In this document: positions 25,818 to 37,670 of the stretch, piece after piece
How the letters are laid out: each line of letters opens with the position of its first letter
Numbering within the stretch: the stretch's first letter is position 1
Assembly: GCA_019843655.1 (NCBI GenBank)
Contig: JACDQD010000008.1
Coordinates: 16,154,442-16,218,441, forward strand
Source of the DNA: Lethocerus indicus
Lineage: Eukaryota > Arthropoda > Insecta > Hemiptera > Belostomatidae
Length of the DNA stretch: 64,000 bases
Direction of reading: 5' to 3'
The notes under the pieces: generated by a model
Told to the model about the DNA's origin: nothing
The model's input: only the letters and a program-made list of their open reading frames with translations
Database searches by the model: none
Program-made: the position numbers and the translations under genes

Positions 25818-25864
25818 ATGAATAAAGAATTTATATATAGTGATGAAAATGACTTCATGTCAAG
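25818..25864 (+). other. Candidate small first coding exon (acidic peptide)
   Basis: Starts at ATG in an AAAA-ATG-AAT context and encodes MNKEFIYSDENDFMS plus two bases of an Arg codon, ending at a near-perfect donor AAG|GTAAGT (25864/25865). The reading frame is also open upstream to about 25644, with a possible acceptor TTTAG at 25653. The phase matches the segment at 41879. The acidic composition is unusual for random AT-rich sequence, but frames this short are common, so this is speculative. A hidden piece of an acidic transposase N-terminus is an alternative. Confidence 0.2.
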
Positions 25865-26500
25865 GTAAGTTTTGCATATATTTATTTTATCTGACGACGG
25901 TTATAACCTTTAAAAGCTGATAATTATTGTTGTTATATTAATTGAAACTGTAAATGTTCAAAGCAAAATAAATGTGCCCATATTGGCGCAATTTCCGATA
26001 TGCGCACGATTCTCTCAGGGCTCTGATATTCTGTGGAAACCAGAATGATACAATTTCATTGGCAATTTCTCGCATTGGATCTACTTCCTCGTTCCCCCTT
26101 GCGCTGCGTTCAATAAATACGGAACAAATCGAGAGCGACAGTTTGTGTTAAAGGTAGAACGGACATATAGGACGGTGGGCGTTTGCGCTAACGCCGATCG
26201 GAATGCCCGAGACTGTTCCCTACAACATTCCTGCCGCATTGATCACGCTCGTGATTCACCGGCGCAGTCGGACAAAGTAGGCCAGGTTAGTTTTCGTCCC
26301 GGGAAATAAACAGAAAATTTATCTCTTCCATTATACAGCTTTCGTGTCCTCCCTTCTCGTGACGCTTGACGAAAACGTTTAAGTATGGAAAGGAGTTAAA
26401 AAATATGGTCACGAATCAGACCATTCTGTTCTGACGGCGACCGACGCGGCTTGCGTATGAACAGCTCTTGATTACTATAAAATGTTAATGCCGGCATGAA

Positions 26501-26558
26501 TGTTTAACTTAACATATATTAACATAACATATGTTTTAACTTAACATGTGTTTAACTT
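26501..26558. repeat. Imperfect tandem repeats of TTTAACTTAACAT
   Basis: Three imperfect units built on TTTAACTT-AACAT(A/G)T within 58 bp, interleaved with AACATA(T/A) variants. Slippage-type local amplification; no coding potential. Confidence 0.7.
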
Positions 26559-29500
26559 GGCTGACCGTAATTTCTATGCCGAAGATTTATGACGTAAATT
26601 TACGAGTTAATACACTCCATTCCACTAGGCAAACGTATACGTTTCTGTAGTATACATCTTCACCATAAATAAAATATTAGATCGCGATACCTACCGAACA
26701 AAACGAATTCTCCGTTTGAAGATGAATTTTAAAAAATCGTTACGTAATGGGTCAAATAAGGAATGATGAGCGAGAATTTCTTATTTCATAAATGTTGAAA
26801 TTTAATAATTTTTAAATTAAATTCTAGAAACCATACAAAGAATATATTTTTCGATAAGATAGAACTATTTAAATGATCGGAAACTTTGATATGTGCAAGG
26901 GCTAAATATAATCGAGGATATGTTTATAGATCAAAATCGCAAGAGGATATGGGTCACGGAAGGCAGAAATTCCCAAAGATGATTGCCATTGAATTCGAAG
27001 AAAGGCCACGTACCCGGTCATTTAATAATAAAGCATGAATAATCTGTCTGCAATATTGTGAAAGTAAGTCCTTGAGAAGGATAACAAAGACAAAGCGCCT
27101 TCCGGTTCGGGCGTCTCGATTGCAACCATGGTATAGTCCGTGGGTGAATTTCGGTGATCCTGGATATATTTTATCCCCAGTACCGAAGAAATAACACGTT
27201 CTGGGCAATAAAATTGTCGATAAAATCACAATTTAAAAATCTCCATTTTTTACGGAAGAAATATTACGGCATTTTGTAAGGATCCAGGTTCTAAAGAAGA
27301 GGCAATTTGTAATAAGGAACCCGAACAGGAACCCAAAGTGTAATAATGCAAGCACAATGACTCCTCTCCAAATGAGTAGTTTACATAAATTTTATTCGAA
27401 AATTATGAGTAAGGTCACAGATATTGACTAAAAGGTAGACTAAAGAGTTATACAAAGTATAGTGCTGTACGTTTATGTGGCAATTTTCTTTAAATATTTT
27501 TTCTGAAATTAGAATTAATTTTAAATATTTATCCAAAAAATTATCCAATAGATAACTATTGGAAGCTTGGCGTCTGCCAAATCCCCCAAACAAGAAAGGA
27601 TTTACATATATCTCTCGAAAGTAATTAGTATATTATTTTATAATAATTTCGAAATTATATTTCAGTGAGGAAACCGGATTAAATAAACCCCTCCCTGGGG
27701 TCAGAATCGGGTCAGGATTGCGTTAATTCGGCCGTGAATCACACAATACGAAGAAGCCGCTGGTTCCGCCTACTCCCGAACCAGGTTTCCTCCACGACCC
27801 AATGATCGGTCCAGGACCCTCTCTTCCCGGGAATCATGACAGGAACAGGAAATTTCACGCTGTGTGGCATTCACGTGACGACCGGCCGGGTTTTTCTGAA
27901 ACTGGTTAACTTTAGAGGGGTTATCGTGAAGGGGATATTTCGCGAATAATGCAACCGGTTGTCTCCTGGTTTTAATTGAAAAGAACCGAAGCGACAAATA
28001 CAAAAGTATAGTTGATCTAATAAAATACGCGGGGGGTCAGAACGAATTTGTCCCTTGCGGACTTGACCAAATCAAATTTATGTGAATGCATGTAGACAGA
28101 GAAAAATAATTGCAGGAAACAATTTTTCAAGCTATTCTCTCACTTCAATTTAGGGTAATGTGACATGATAACAACTGTAAATCTTCCAACAATATGCGTA
28201 CAACCATAAATTCTCATATTACTACATGTCAGAGAATATTACTTAAGTAGTTGTCCGGATGTTCCCGTTCAATAACTCGAGTTCCACCTGCCACGAATCC
28301 TACGGGATGATGATGACAGGTGTCCCGAGAGTCCCCGTGAGCCGGACACTTATTCCGTTCCGCCGCCGGGCGACAGAAACGAATCACCGGGGACGAGGGA
28401 ACGTAAATTCCCGGCATCCGGGCTAAATATCCGTCCCGAAACACGGGAGGACCGCCGGGATGATGATAGGGGGCACTTTCACGTGGACGAGCGGGACTCT
28501 CGCAGGCAGATGACTAACGTAACGTTATATAACTGTTTCGGAATCGGCGCTAATGCCCCGGCCGGGCCAATCTCGTCCGTCCGTATAGAATTTTGAGACC
28601 GACGCACGAAACATCCAGTCTGGCGGTTAACACGAACTTCGCCACACTGCGGGCCTCAAAAATAAAAATTTATAACGAAATAAAAAAAAATATCTGTTCC
28701 CGAACTAAGGTTCCAGGATACGTACCTATAAGGTAATCCACCAGCAGTAACACTTTTCTTCCAAGAACAGTCCTGGTATTAAAACTTACATATAATCTAA
28801 AATTTTCTATTTTATTTTAACATCCACACGTGTTTAAGTATTTTAAATATATATCACATCTCTTATACTACTAGTTTTATAAGGTTGGAGTTGTCTTAAA
28901 GGAAGAGAAAGGGATAACGCCTGAATTCACAACCACGAACCGAATATACATTCGAATATCCGAAACGAATAGGATCAGATTATTCGATATTAAAATGAAA
29001 AATACAAAACAGGTCTAACTGATTATACCAATGAAGCTTGAGAAGATAATAAAGAACATCCTCAATATTAGGTTTTAATCCGGTTAATAAAATACCAATA
29101 TCAACAATACTAGTTGATACCAGTCTCTGAAAAAATTCTGAAAAAAATAAAATTTCAATTCTATTCAATGTTTAACAATATTTCAAGGAGTCCCCGTTTG
29201 TCTATTTCTAGAAATATTACACAATAGGAATAGGATTCAGATAATTGGATTGAAATTATAATAGAATTTGTGTCGGTTTTCCTTTCTTACACCTTCTCTC
29301 TGTTTTACTCTCACCGGCCCATCTTTTTTTTCATCACGCTCCAAATATATACCGTTGTGCTCCCCCTCCTCCTTTCTCAGTTGCAGTTTCCCAGTTACGA
29401 ATATTGAGCAGGGACAACATTTATACGAAGAAACCTACTACTCACTAACGATGTGTTTAATGAGCGCGGAGGGTTTAAACAAAAACTGAAATGAGTAACA

Positions 29501-29774
29501 GAATAACAATAGGCTGATTGTATGCATTTTGTACCAGACTATTTTCTACAAATAATAGTATAATATATGGAGCAGTCGCTGTTGGAAAATTATATCCACT
29601 CCCAATATATCCCCAACTAAGTGATAAATTTATTTGGATTATTATTATTATAATGATATACTATACATTTTATTAATTGAAAGGACAGATAGTGCTAAAA
29701 TATGTTGATGCATATGGGACTTAACCAAATGACCCTGTCACAGATTTCCATATTATTAGTGCTGCAGATGGCAT

Positions 29775-30140
29775 CATCGGGGAGTGCTCCATTTCCCCCA
29801 CGGTCGGAGAGCTCTTCATTTCTCCCGCCGTCCATCTTTGCCGGCTCCCACTCTTCCCCAAGGATCCCCACTCTTCCCACCCCCGTCCTCTCACTCCCTT
29901 TCTCCTTCCCACTACTTTCCCCACCCCGCTTGGGCTCCTCCGACGACTTCTGCGCCCGAATTCCTTTTGCGTCGCTCCCCCCGCGCCCGATGGGGCCGGG
30001 CCACACCCACACGGCTACCCGATCAAAACAAATTCGACCTTTGGAACCGTTGCTTGAACCAGATCTCGAGAATCGCCCCCCCCGTCCCCCCACCAACTCT
30101 TCGGGCGTTCTTTCCGGCCGGCCTCACTGCGTCATTTCTA
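29775..30140 (+). other. Pyrimidine-rich GC island with a long chance-like open frame
   Basis: The plus strand is dominated by C and T (CCCAC, CTTCC and CTCCC blocks), so stop codons are rare in every frame and open frames of 119-178 codons overlap on both strands. The plus frame encodes a Pro/Ser-rich peptide with blocks such as PPRSESSSFLPPS, with no domain, and flanking splice sites are not convincing. It could be a polypyrimidine regulatory tract or an old low-complexity repeat. The biased composition alone explains the open frames, so I do not call a gene. Confidence 0.6.
30075..30093 (-). other. C-rich tract; minus-strand G-quadruplex potential
   Basis: Eight C, GT, six C, A, CC. On the minus strand the G-runs can be partitioned into four tracts only by splitting the long runs, so this is a weaker candidate than 17.1 and 23.4 kb. 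It ends the pyrimidine-rich island 29.78-30.1 kb. Confidence 0.45.
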
Positions 30141-33100
30141 TAATAAGTTTCTCGGTCGTTCCCTTCCCGGTTGGACGACTGCATCCCTGCATAAATTTAC
30201 TAAATACATTGACATGTTGCAAAAATAGATCAGGTTAAAAGTATTTCTCATGTTATATTCTTAATTCCTTAAAACATGTTTTTCATCACGGTAAACCCAA
30301 TACACGCCTTCGACTGTAATTCCTACATTCCATTTGGGATTGCGTGCGTAACCACTAAATAATTTTTCATAAGGAGTATGTTAAAATAAAACATTTGACA
30401 GTTAAATAAATTTGCCGCGATATATACGTTAATTAACTATTTTAAATGAATTAAACATTCAGAACTGTTTACATAATGCCTCTTTGAATGGCTTACGTTT
30501 AGTCGGAGGGATATAAATAACCTCCTATATTATTTCAGTGTGTAGAACACATCTACCTTTCGCTTCCGTTGGATGATGAAACATTAATAACGTAGTTAAG
30601 ATTAAATTAAGGAAAAAAAATATACCAAATGATTACACACACGAAAATTTGTTGGCAATTATATTAGACCGGCCAGCCATTAAATCATGCGCGCGCTATA
30701 ATTAAATTACCTAAGGATGTGAAAATCCGATGGTTAGAATTCTTCTGTGTAATATGGGTACATGGAAATAATTCTACTTGAAGTTTAACACAACAGTTAA
30801 CATTCATCACTAATATTTAATTGTTAATTTCTGTATCAAATTTAATTGATCCTATAAAATTTTTTAAATTGATCCTTCCCATACCCGAGTCAAATGCAGT
30901 GAAAGTAATCTGGTACAATTTTCAAAAGGTTTTCTATTCAAGAGATTTGTAGTAGTTCCCAAGGAATTCTACTTTTAATGACTACACTGGTTTATATGTT
31001 TGCCTCCTTGTACTATTATGGAAATCATATCAAGAGAAGTTCTGCAATTGTGAAATAATGAGAAACCACCGTCTCATGAAGGAGTATGTCGCAGTTCAAT
31101 GAACAATGAGCTGCATAATTCTAATTGCCTGTAATTAAACAATATTTAGTATGTTTCCTCTACAGAAGATTGCGTGGCAATCAATCTCGCCAACTCTTTT
31201 GGTATCCAAAACGCGTTTGGAGCAATTCAAATGAGCCGACGGATTAAGAAATGACCGTGGGCATTGTTTCCGTTTCCCTGATATTTAGGCAACTGTGTGC
31301 CCGCCTGAACAGTCATCGGTCGTGGGCGGGACACGTGAAACACATCACGTGCCTTTATCGGCTTAAAAATATGTAATCACGCGTCGTTTGAAACTGCATT
31401 CCACGCCTGTGGCTCGTTCAAGGCTGCCTTCTTGAACAGATAAATAATTCATCGAGCCCAACCCCCTCCTCCCCTTCCTTCGGTTGTGGACCGATCGATA
31501 GAGTCTTTTTAATCTATTTAGATTTAAAACAATTCAAACCAGTCCATTATTAACGAATGGACAAAGGGGCAGTCGATGCAAAGGACAACTGAAAGAAATC
31601 GAAACCGAATCCATTTTCAGATTCACTAATTCCGGATTTCCTCAACCCTTTCAATTGTAATAACTATTCAGAAAATAACATAGCAAATGCATAAAAATTA
31701 TTACAGTAATCGCACCCAAGTGTCTTTCGCCATGAGCCGGGTGTCATGCCATCGGACGTATAATTAGAAGAAATATATATTTGGGGGGGGGGACAAGTAA
31801 TTATTGGATAACAGGATAATGTAAACTACTTCAATCCATGAAACGTACCTATTATACAAAATATTTCGTATTATAAATATGACGTTCAATACAGTTTCAA
31901 TACTGTTTTATTACATTTAGTAATACTAATAAGTTGAAATAACTGACTTTGGTAGTATAAGATGCTTTTATGTCTGTGGACTGGGCGGTTTAGCCCGGGG
32001 GTGTGTCCCTCTGAGACACCGGCGCCCGGACACATTTATCCCGGGAAAACCCCCGGGCAGCGATAGGCCGAGCGCGCATCAGATATTCACTCGGGAGAAA
32101 GTCATGTGCCGGAAACCTACATCGTATTTTTAGAGGCGGTTTAGCGGCGGAGGGGCCGACGAACGGAGGCGGCGGGTTCAACGACTGGGACGCCCGATCG
32201 CTGTCCCCCAGGAGGGCTCAGCACCGAGCCTTTCCGTCTCGGTAATCATACTCCGCTCTACCCTAATCAGTGTTCCTCCCAATTCAAGGAACTGTACGCT
32301 ACGGAGGCCCCTTATAAAGGAAAACAGATGAGTGTCTATATTTAGTGCGTATATTGTACTTCTAGAAAAATGGTAACTTTTTTCCTCAACAATGTTCTGC
32401 GATTTTCCTTAACCGTTTAACTCACATTTCTTCTGACCTCTTTCATTACTGATCTATCGTTGTTTCTAACATAACAAAAAGATACGGGAACGAATCGCCG
32501 GAATCAATTAATTAGAACCTTATGTTCATTTATTAGTAAGAACATATTCTTACGTCAGAAACGTCTTACACCACAATAGGCAGGTAAGTATTTATAACGG
32601 TTACTTATCATCAGCTAAAAAAACTTTTGCGAGCATTAATTTCTCTACAGGAGACAACGCGATTCTGATATATGCCCACAAAAAAAAATCGAGACAATTT
32701 CTTTCTATTACCAGTCAGTGATTTGATACGGGCTCTTTAGAGACGATCGTCATTAAATGTACCATTAATAAAATTACAAAATAAATAGGTTCGATCGAAA
32801 CAAACGGTGTGCCGTGTTTTGCACCCGTTATTCTTATATTTCATTAGAACCGTGCCACAACGAGTCTTATCTACTGGAACCCGATATAGAGGAAACAAAT
32901 AGATATTTTAGTAATGACGCTGCAGTAAGCATTAAAAAGAAGCTAATTTGTCAAGTTACTAATTTCTTGAAAATAACATTAAATTATTAACTATTAAACA
33001 CTTGAAGATTCTATAGAACATATTTTTAGAATTTAAACTTCTTTGGAATGAAGATCAGGATGAAGTTTCTGTGTTATCTAGTTATCTAACGAAGTTTTTC

Positions 33101-33239
33101 TAATCTCGTTTGCTAGGGTTTGGAAGACTACCATTATTGCCATCCTCCGTTTTCAGTTGCAGATTTGGTCTAGACGAATTCCCTTACACTTAATAACAAT
33201 GAAGTGATAGGGAAGAATACAGTACAATACTATTCTATC

Positions 33240-33262
33240 GAAGATGGTCATAAGCTGAAACC
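33240..33262 (+). repeat. Decayed hammerhead-family copy
   Basis: GAAGATGG, six bases, then GCTGAAACC; 18 of 23 positions match the 22.9-kb core on its own strand. The spacing between the two conserved boxes is exactly preserved. The ACCGGTC cleavage segment is replaced by ACCACTC, and the base before GAAGA is changed, so it would be inactive. Confidence 0.4.
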
Positions 33263-35652
33263 ACTCCAGCAGAAACTGCCGGAATGAAGACAGAAAACTG
33301 CGCTGATATTTAAGTTCTGGCAACCAGAGTTTCTTCGCTTTTTCCCCCAACACGAATTCAACCGTGCAGTCGATGTCCTTTTCATTTCATCGGTCAAAAA
33401 ATCAACAATTCAAGCGGGTCCGCCTTCGGGCGTCCGATACGGCATTGTAATATCATGGAAGGAGGCCAACTCGTCCCCTCCACGGGTCCCGGCCCTTGTT
33501 CCCAACGGACAATAAAAGTCGGAGTAAAAAGGAGATGAAACAAAGAGTGAGCTTTGCCCGCCTCATTTCCATATTGGCTGAGGCCATCGGGACAGGACTA
33601 GGCCATTAGGGCCCCCGCACAAGACCAGGCGGACCTAGAAAACCCACCCCCCGGGGCGTCCACCGCGCCCTACGGATACCGTTTACTAGTTTCGAAAGAA
33701 ACCGTTCAAAATCCGTTTCGCCAACTGTTACCCAATGGACGGCATCAAATATCAACTTTTTAAATCCAATTTACATCCGAGTACTTCACTCTTACAATTG
33801 TAAACAGGAAGGCAAAACGCTATTTTCAAGATAAGTGGGGGCCAAAAATCTGTGTTTCTTAATTAGCCGATCCGCGGAGAATAAAATATTCAGCAGAACA
33901 GATCGCGCCAATGTCAAAGTGGTGAGAGCATTCAAAGCCAAGAGCCGAAGCCAAAGATTCCCAGTTCTGATATTCATTGACGAGACTCGGTGCGGAAAAT
34001 TTTAATCCCACTAAATTTGAATTTGCAAATTTCCCTGTTTCTTATTTTATTGTTGTCAATCGCCGATGGCCTACTCGGGGTACGTCATCGCGCCGCCGCT
34101 CGAGTCCCCGGCCAATTGTCAAGTTTGGGACGAGCCAATTGGGTAAATTTATTTGTACCGTTAATTTGACTGTTTATATTCAACGTGACGTCAATTTCTG
34201 ACGTGTCTATTCGACTTCGCTCTATCTAAATGCATTCGAATTGCGGATTGTGTCACTCACACATTCCGTCGTGGAACGCTTTCCACGCCGTTAAATGCAT
34301 TAAAGTGTGCTCTAGACTTGTTTAAGGGCTTTCATTAAATAAAATATAATACACCCATTTCAAAAACGGTTATTCACCGATTTAAAATGTTTATTCTACC
34401 AGGCCCCTGTATAAAACATATATAATATTATTAAGGACATTGAATGTCAGGGCACAGTAACAGAGTGCTAAAAGTAGGAGTTAGGAGTGAAAAACGACGG
34501 CGTTGATGAGCCGAATGGGGCCGAATTTACGCCTCCTTGCTCGCATAATTCGTCAGGTATTTAGCGAAACTAATTATTTCGGTGGAAAAAACCCTATAAT
34601 ACAGAATTTTTAGGGAAGAGACCCGCCGTTTTCTGCTTCCCCTTTTGGAATTAACATTTACAGTAGATTGAACCAAGCGCCTGAATCCCTGAACCAGGGA
34701 GCGATGACCTGCCGCGTTACAGTTCTCTCTACTATTCTTCATTCAGATCCGCCATTTATTTCTCAACATCTCATTATGAACTCAACATATCTCAACCTGT
34801 AATTATGAATCAGGCGCTATTTTTTAAAATACTTGTTCCTCATTATTATAAATATTCATTAGTAATATGATTACCTATAATTTTGTAACAAACATATTTT
34901 AAGTAAGATCATGGCTTCTTAAGTAGCAAATTAAAGCACAATATGCTAGTTGATCACATTCATTAATATTCCGAATGAGTCAACCAAGTATTCCTTGGAC
35001 CTGTTAACCTAAATAGGCGTGTCAATTTCGCCTTGTGAGTAAACGAAGAACATGAAATAATAATTTTAATTCTCAAAAATTATTATATCGCATTGAGTTG
35101 GAAACAGGTACCTTAAATATTGTGCTGTCTTAAACAAATTTTGTTTCCAAAACTCATGTTCCAAGGGGTAATGATTTCATCGAAAATTTCTTCCGATGGA
35201 TTCTTCATTCCTTTTTCTTTGGCGCATAAATCACACACCCATAAAACAGAACCCATTGCCCGCTAAACAAGAAACATCGCTGCACGGATAGAATACGGTC
35301 AGGGTCCAAGGCATTCGGTTATATTGGTGCCGGTCCTAAGAATCAGCCGGCAATCAGAGACCGGCGGAAATTTACCGAAGAGTCAGGTACCGAAAAAATA
35401 ATACAAGCGACCGGAGTACAGGTATAGGATGTCGCCGGGATGAACATCAGGGACGGGGTAAAGGGTGGGACCCGGCCCAAGGGGGTGGAAGCGGCGAACT
35501 TGAAAGTGATCCCGCATGGGGTTTTATTGCCACAGAGGGAAAGGGGGAGGAAAACATGAGTTGAATGCCGGACAGTTAACTTGTAACTGTACGCCATATA
35601 TATGTCCTGTAATTTAACTACCGGTTTCTGCGAATCAAAGCCACCGCGCAAG

Positions 35653-35700
35653 TCCCTTTCTGCAATCGCAACCCGAGAAAGGTTGCGGACCTGAAAGGGA
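35653..35700. repeat. Two-tier stem-loop (8 bp + internal loop + 7 bp)
   Basis: Outer arms TCCCTTTC (35653-35660) and GAAAGGGA (35693-35700) are perfectly complementary. Inner arms CGCAACC (35667-35673) and GGTTGCG (35681-35687) are also perfect, separated by a 7-nt loop CGAGAAA. The internal loop is 6 nt on one side and 5 nt on the other. A two-tier perfect stem is more structured than the other hairpins here and could belong to a small structured RNA or cis element, but no known RNA family is recognised. Confidence 0.6.
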
Positions 35701-35860
35701 ATTTTAGGCCGCTATTTACTGACAAAGTTGTCTTGGAGGTTTCTTATTCTCTAAAAATATATTTCTAACATAGACCTGGATAAGCCGGCGGCATTGTTCC
35801 ATTCGTCGCCCTTTTTGATTCAGATTTATTACACGAGTAAGGAATGGCCAAACGGCTTTA

Positions 35861-35884
35861 CACATGGCATATAAACGCCATGTG
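35861..35884. repeat. 8-bp stem-loop CACATGGC/GCCATGTG
   Basis: Perfect arms separated by 8 nt (ATATAAAC). It lies about 160 bp downstream of the two-tier stem at 35653-35700. Confidence 0.6.
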
Positions 35885-36160
35885 AGTTCACGCAATAAAA
35901 CCTAGTTGAGTAGATTTGAACAGCGCCAAAATATTTCACGCACTCAAATTTACCCCTTCTAAGTCTTAATTGAAGAAAAAGCATCAAATTAAAGCTCAAA
36001 AAGTTATCTCCTGTACCGTTTAATTTAGATTTATTCGTGTCCTTAAAGCGTAAGAATCTTGTTTGGAAAAAGAAGGACGGACAGGAATTTCACTTTCAAC
36101 GGAAAAATGTTACGTTAACGGCTTTTGAACCCGTTGATGGGCTGCGCTGACCATTCCGTA

Positions 36161-36181
36161 AAAAGGGAAAAGGGAAAAGGG
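36161..36181. repeat. (AAAAGGG)3 heptamer repeat
   Basis: Three exact head-to-tail units. It resembles G-rich telomere-type repeats in form but is neither TTAGG nor TTAGGG, and it is short. Confidence 0.85.
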
Positions 36182-37277
36182 TTTAAGGAAAAAAGTAACA
36201 GTTTTACAATCCCCAAATTTTTAGTTTACGGTCGCACAGTAAACCTACGAACGCTCCATTGCCATGTTCCCCCGTATGGCAATTGCATTTACTGCTTCGG
36301 CCCTCGGCTGTTTACGGTACGAAGTACGGTTTTTATTATCGGGATTTTACTGCCAATCCGAGGAGTCAGTTCTGTCGGACACCGCTCGCTCGCTCAGCTA
36401 CGCAATTCCGGCCGCAAACGTGAACCGTCAATTTCGATTCACTGACAAGCGGCCGATTCCATTGAGCAAATCGCCGCTTCAAAAGGAAGGCGGCAGACCG
36501 ATAGCTGAAAAGACGGTCATAAATATTTCATAAGTGAATCATGTACAATCGTAATCTATAGCAGTTTAATGCTCGTCAACATCGCCCTCATTGATATGTG
36601 AAAGACGCGGGCCTTTATAAAAATAACACACTTGGCAAACCAAATGCAAATTTTCAATGCTACATAGAGAATTTATAGTCAGCCTAAACAATGTGCACTG
36701 ATTAATTTACTACATTACTACATTGTTCAGCTGAATCCATCAGATATTGTTCAAGGAGATTAATTCCGTGCTAGCAATTTTCAGGAAATTTATCAGGTTG
36801 TATAGTTATCACTATATTTTCTTTCGCCAGCGCCTTCCTGTCTTAATTATTATTTTGGAAACGAGACCAGTGTTCAAAAACATAAAAAGCAGGACCGTGA
36901 CCGACGACGGGGCGTTGGGGACGTGGGGGGAGAACAGGAGAGATACCGATGCAGGTGTACGCTCGTAGTATTTCCTATTGATTACCCGTATGTATAATGA
37001 GTGTGCAGAGTGCGTGTTGTGGAAACGAAAGGGCCCCCCGTCGATTTTTAAATGGCCGCAAACACCGTTGGCGGAATTATCCGCGCCTCCTTTGGGTCCT
37101 CCTGGCTATCGGCCAGTTCTCCTAGCCTTGAAGCCATCCAGTCTGGACACTCATATATAATCCCTCAGTTTAACTTGGTTTGCGAATTATTTTAATCAAT
37201 TAACAACTTCCTAAGTGTAGTAGTATTTACTGTAAAGTGCTGAGAAAAGTAATGAGAAATTAAATGTAGCAATCATT

Positions 37278-37670
37278 TTAAATAACAGCTAAGTTTGCAT
37301 GTAATGTATGTATGATTCGAAATGGTACTTGAACCAACTCCATACGCGCTTGGGAAAGGATAAAAGTACGATTTACATATACCACTCCCACAGATATCAA
37401 AAATGCAGAGGTACCGAAAATTTCTATATAATAATTCTTATATTGGACTTGATTATTTTTGAATATTAAAAATATTCTACGCGGCATTAATTGCAACAAA
37501 GATTCTGTCAATTTCAAGGCAAACAATATGGAACCGGTGAGCCCGCATTCAATAAACCAGTCGCGTTCCTTATTTAACAAGTTTTTTAACTTTTTTAAAA
37601 TAAGGTGGACATAAGACGACGGGAGATATATCGAAATAGGTAACAGACGGTTCGACTTTCCGCGACATGT
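37278..37670 (-). other. 131-codon open frame in AT-rich DNA (possible exon)
   Basis: Open from a TGA complement at 37671-37673 to TAA at the lower end: 131 codons including the stop, in sequence that is roughly two-thirds A+T, where stops should be frequent. By rough estimate about 0.3 such frames are expected by chance, so it is notable but not decisive. The translation alternates hydrophobic and basic stretches (for example LFALKLTESLLQLMPRR and FGTSAFLISVGVVYVN), which could be membrane segments. There is no recognised domain; an in-frame ATG occurs only internally, and a poly-T stretch (37582-37596) lies inside the frame. It could be an exon of a membrane protein, a degenerate element or chance. 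Confidence 0.2.

Larger units (their letters stand above)
23000..29770. other. Mostly gene-free DNA between the hammerhead insertion and the pyrimidine island
   Basis: GC patches lie at 23370-23620, 26020-26300, 27690-27960 and 28250-28640. The last is GC-rich and CpG-containing with no exon. Apart from the weak candidate exon at 25.8 kb, nothing coding is recognisable. A short (ATT)n run lies at about 29635-29652. Confidence 0.5.
30150..37270. other. Gene-free mosaic with GC patches at 32.0, 33.4, 35.3, 36.3 and 36.9 kb
   Basis: A G10 homopolymer lies at 31783-31792. GC patches are at 31980-32270, 33420-33720, 35280-35530, 36240-36500 and 36880-37150; the last has three long G-runs. A perfect donor CAG|GTAAGTAT is present at 32587/32588, but its upstream frames are short and undistinguished. 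Opposed frames of 60-106 codons lie in the patches. Confidence 0.5.

Noticed and set aside
33118..33145. TGGAAGACTA resembling the start of the miR-7 mature sequence
   Set aside because: Only the first ten bases match; the rest differs and no precursor hairpin was found.
36161..36181. (AAAAGGG)3 as an interstitial telomere repeat
   Set aside because: The unit differs from known metazoan telomere repeats and there are only three copies.
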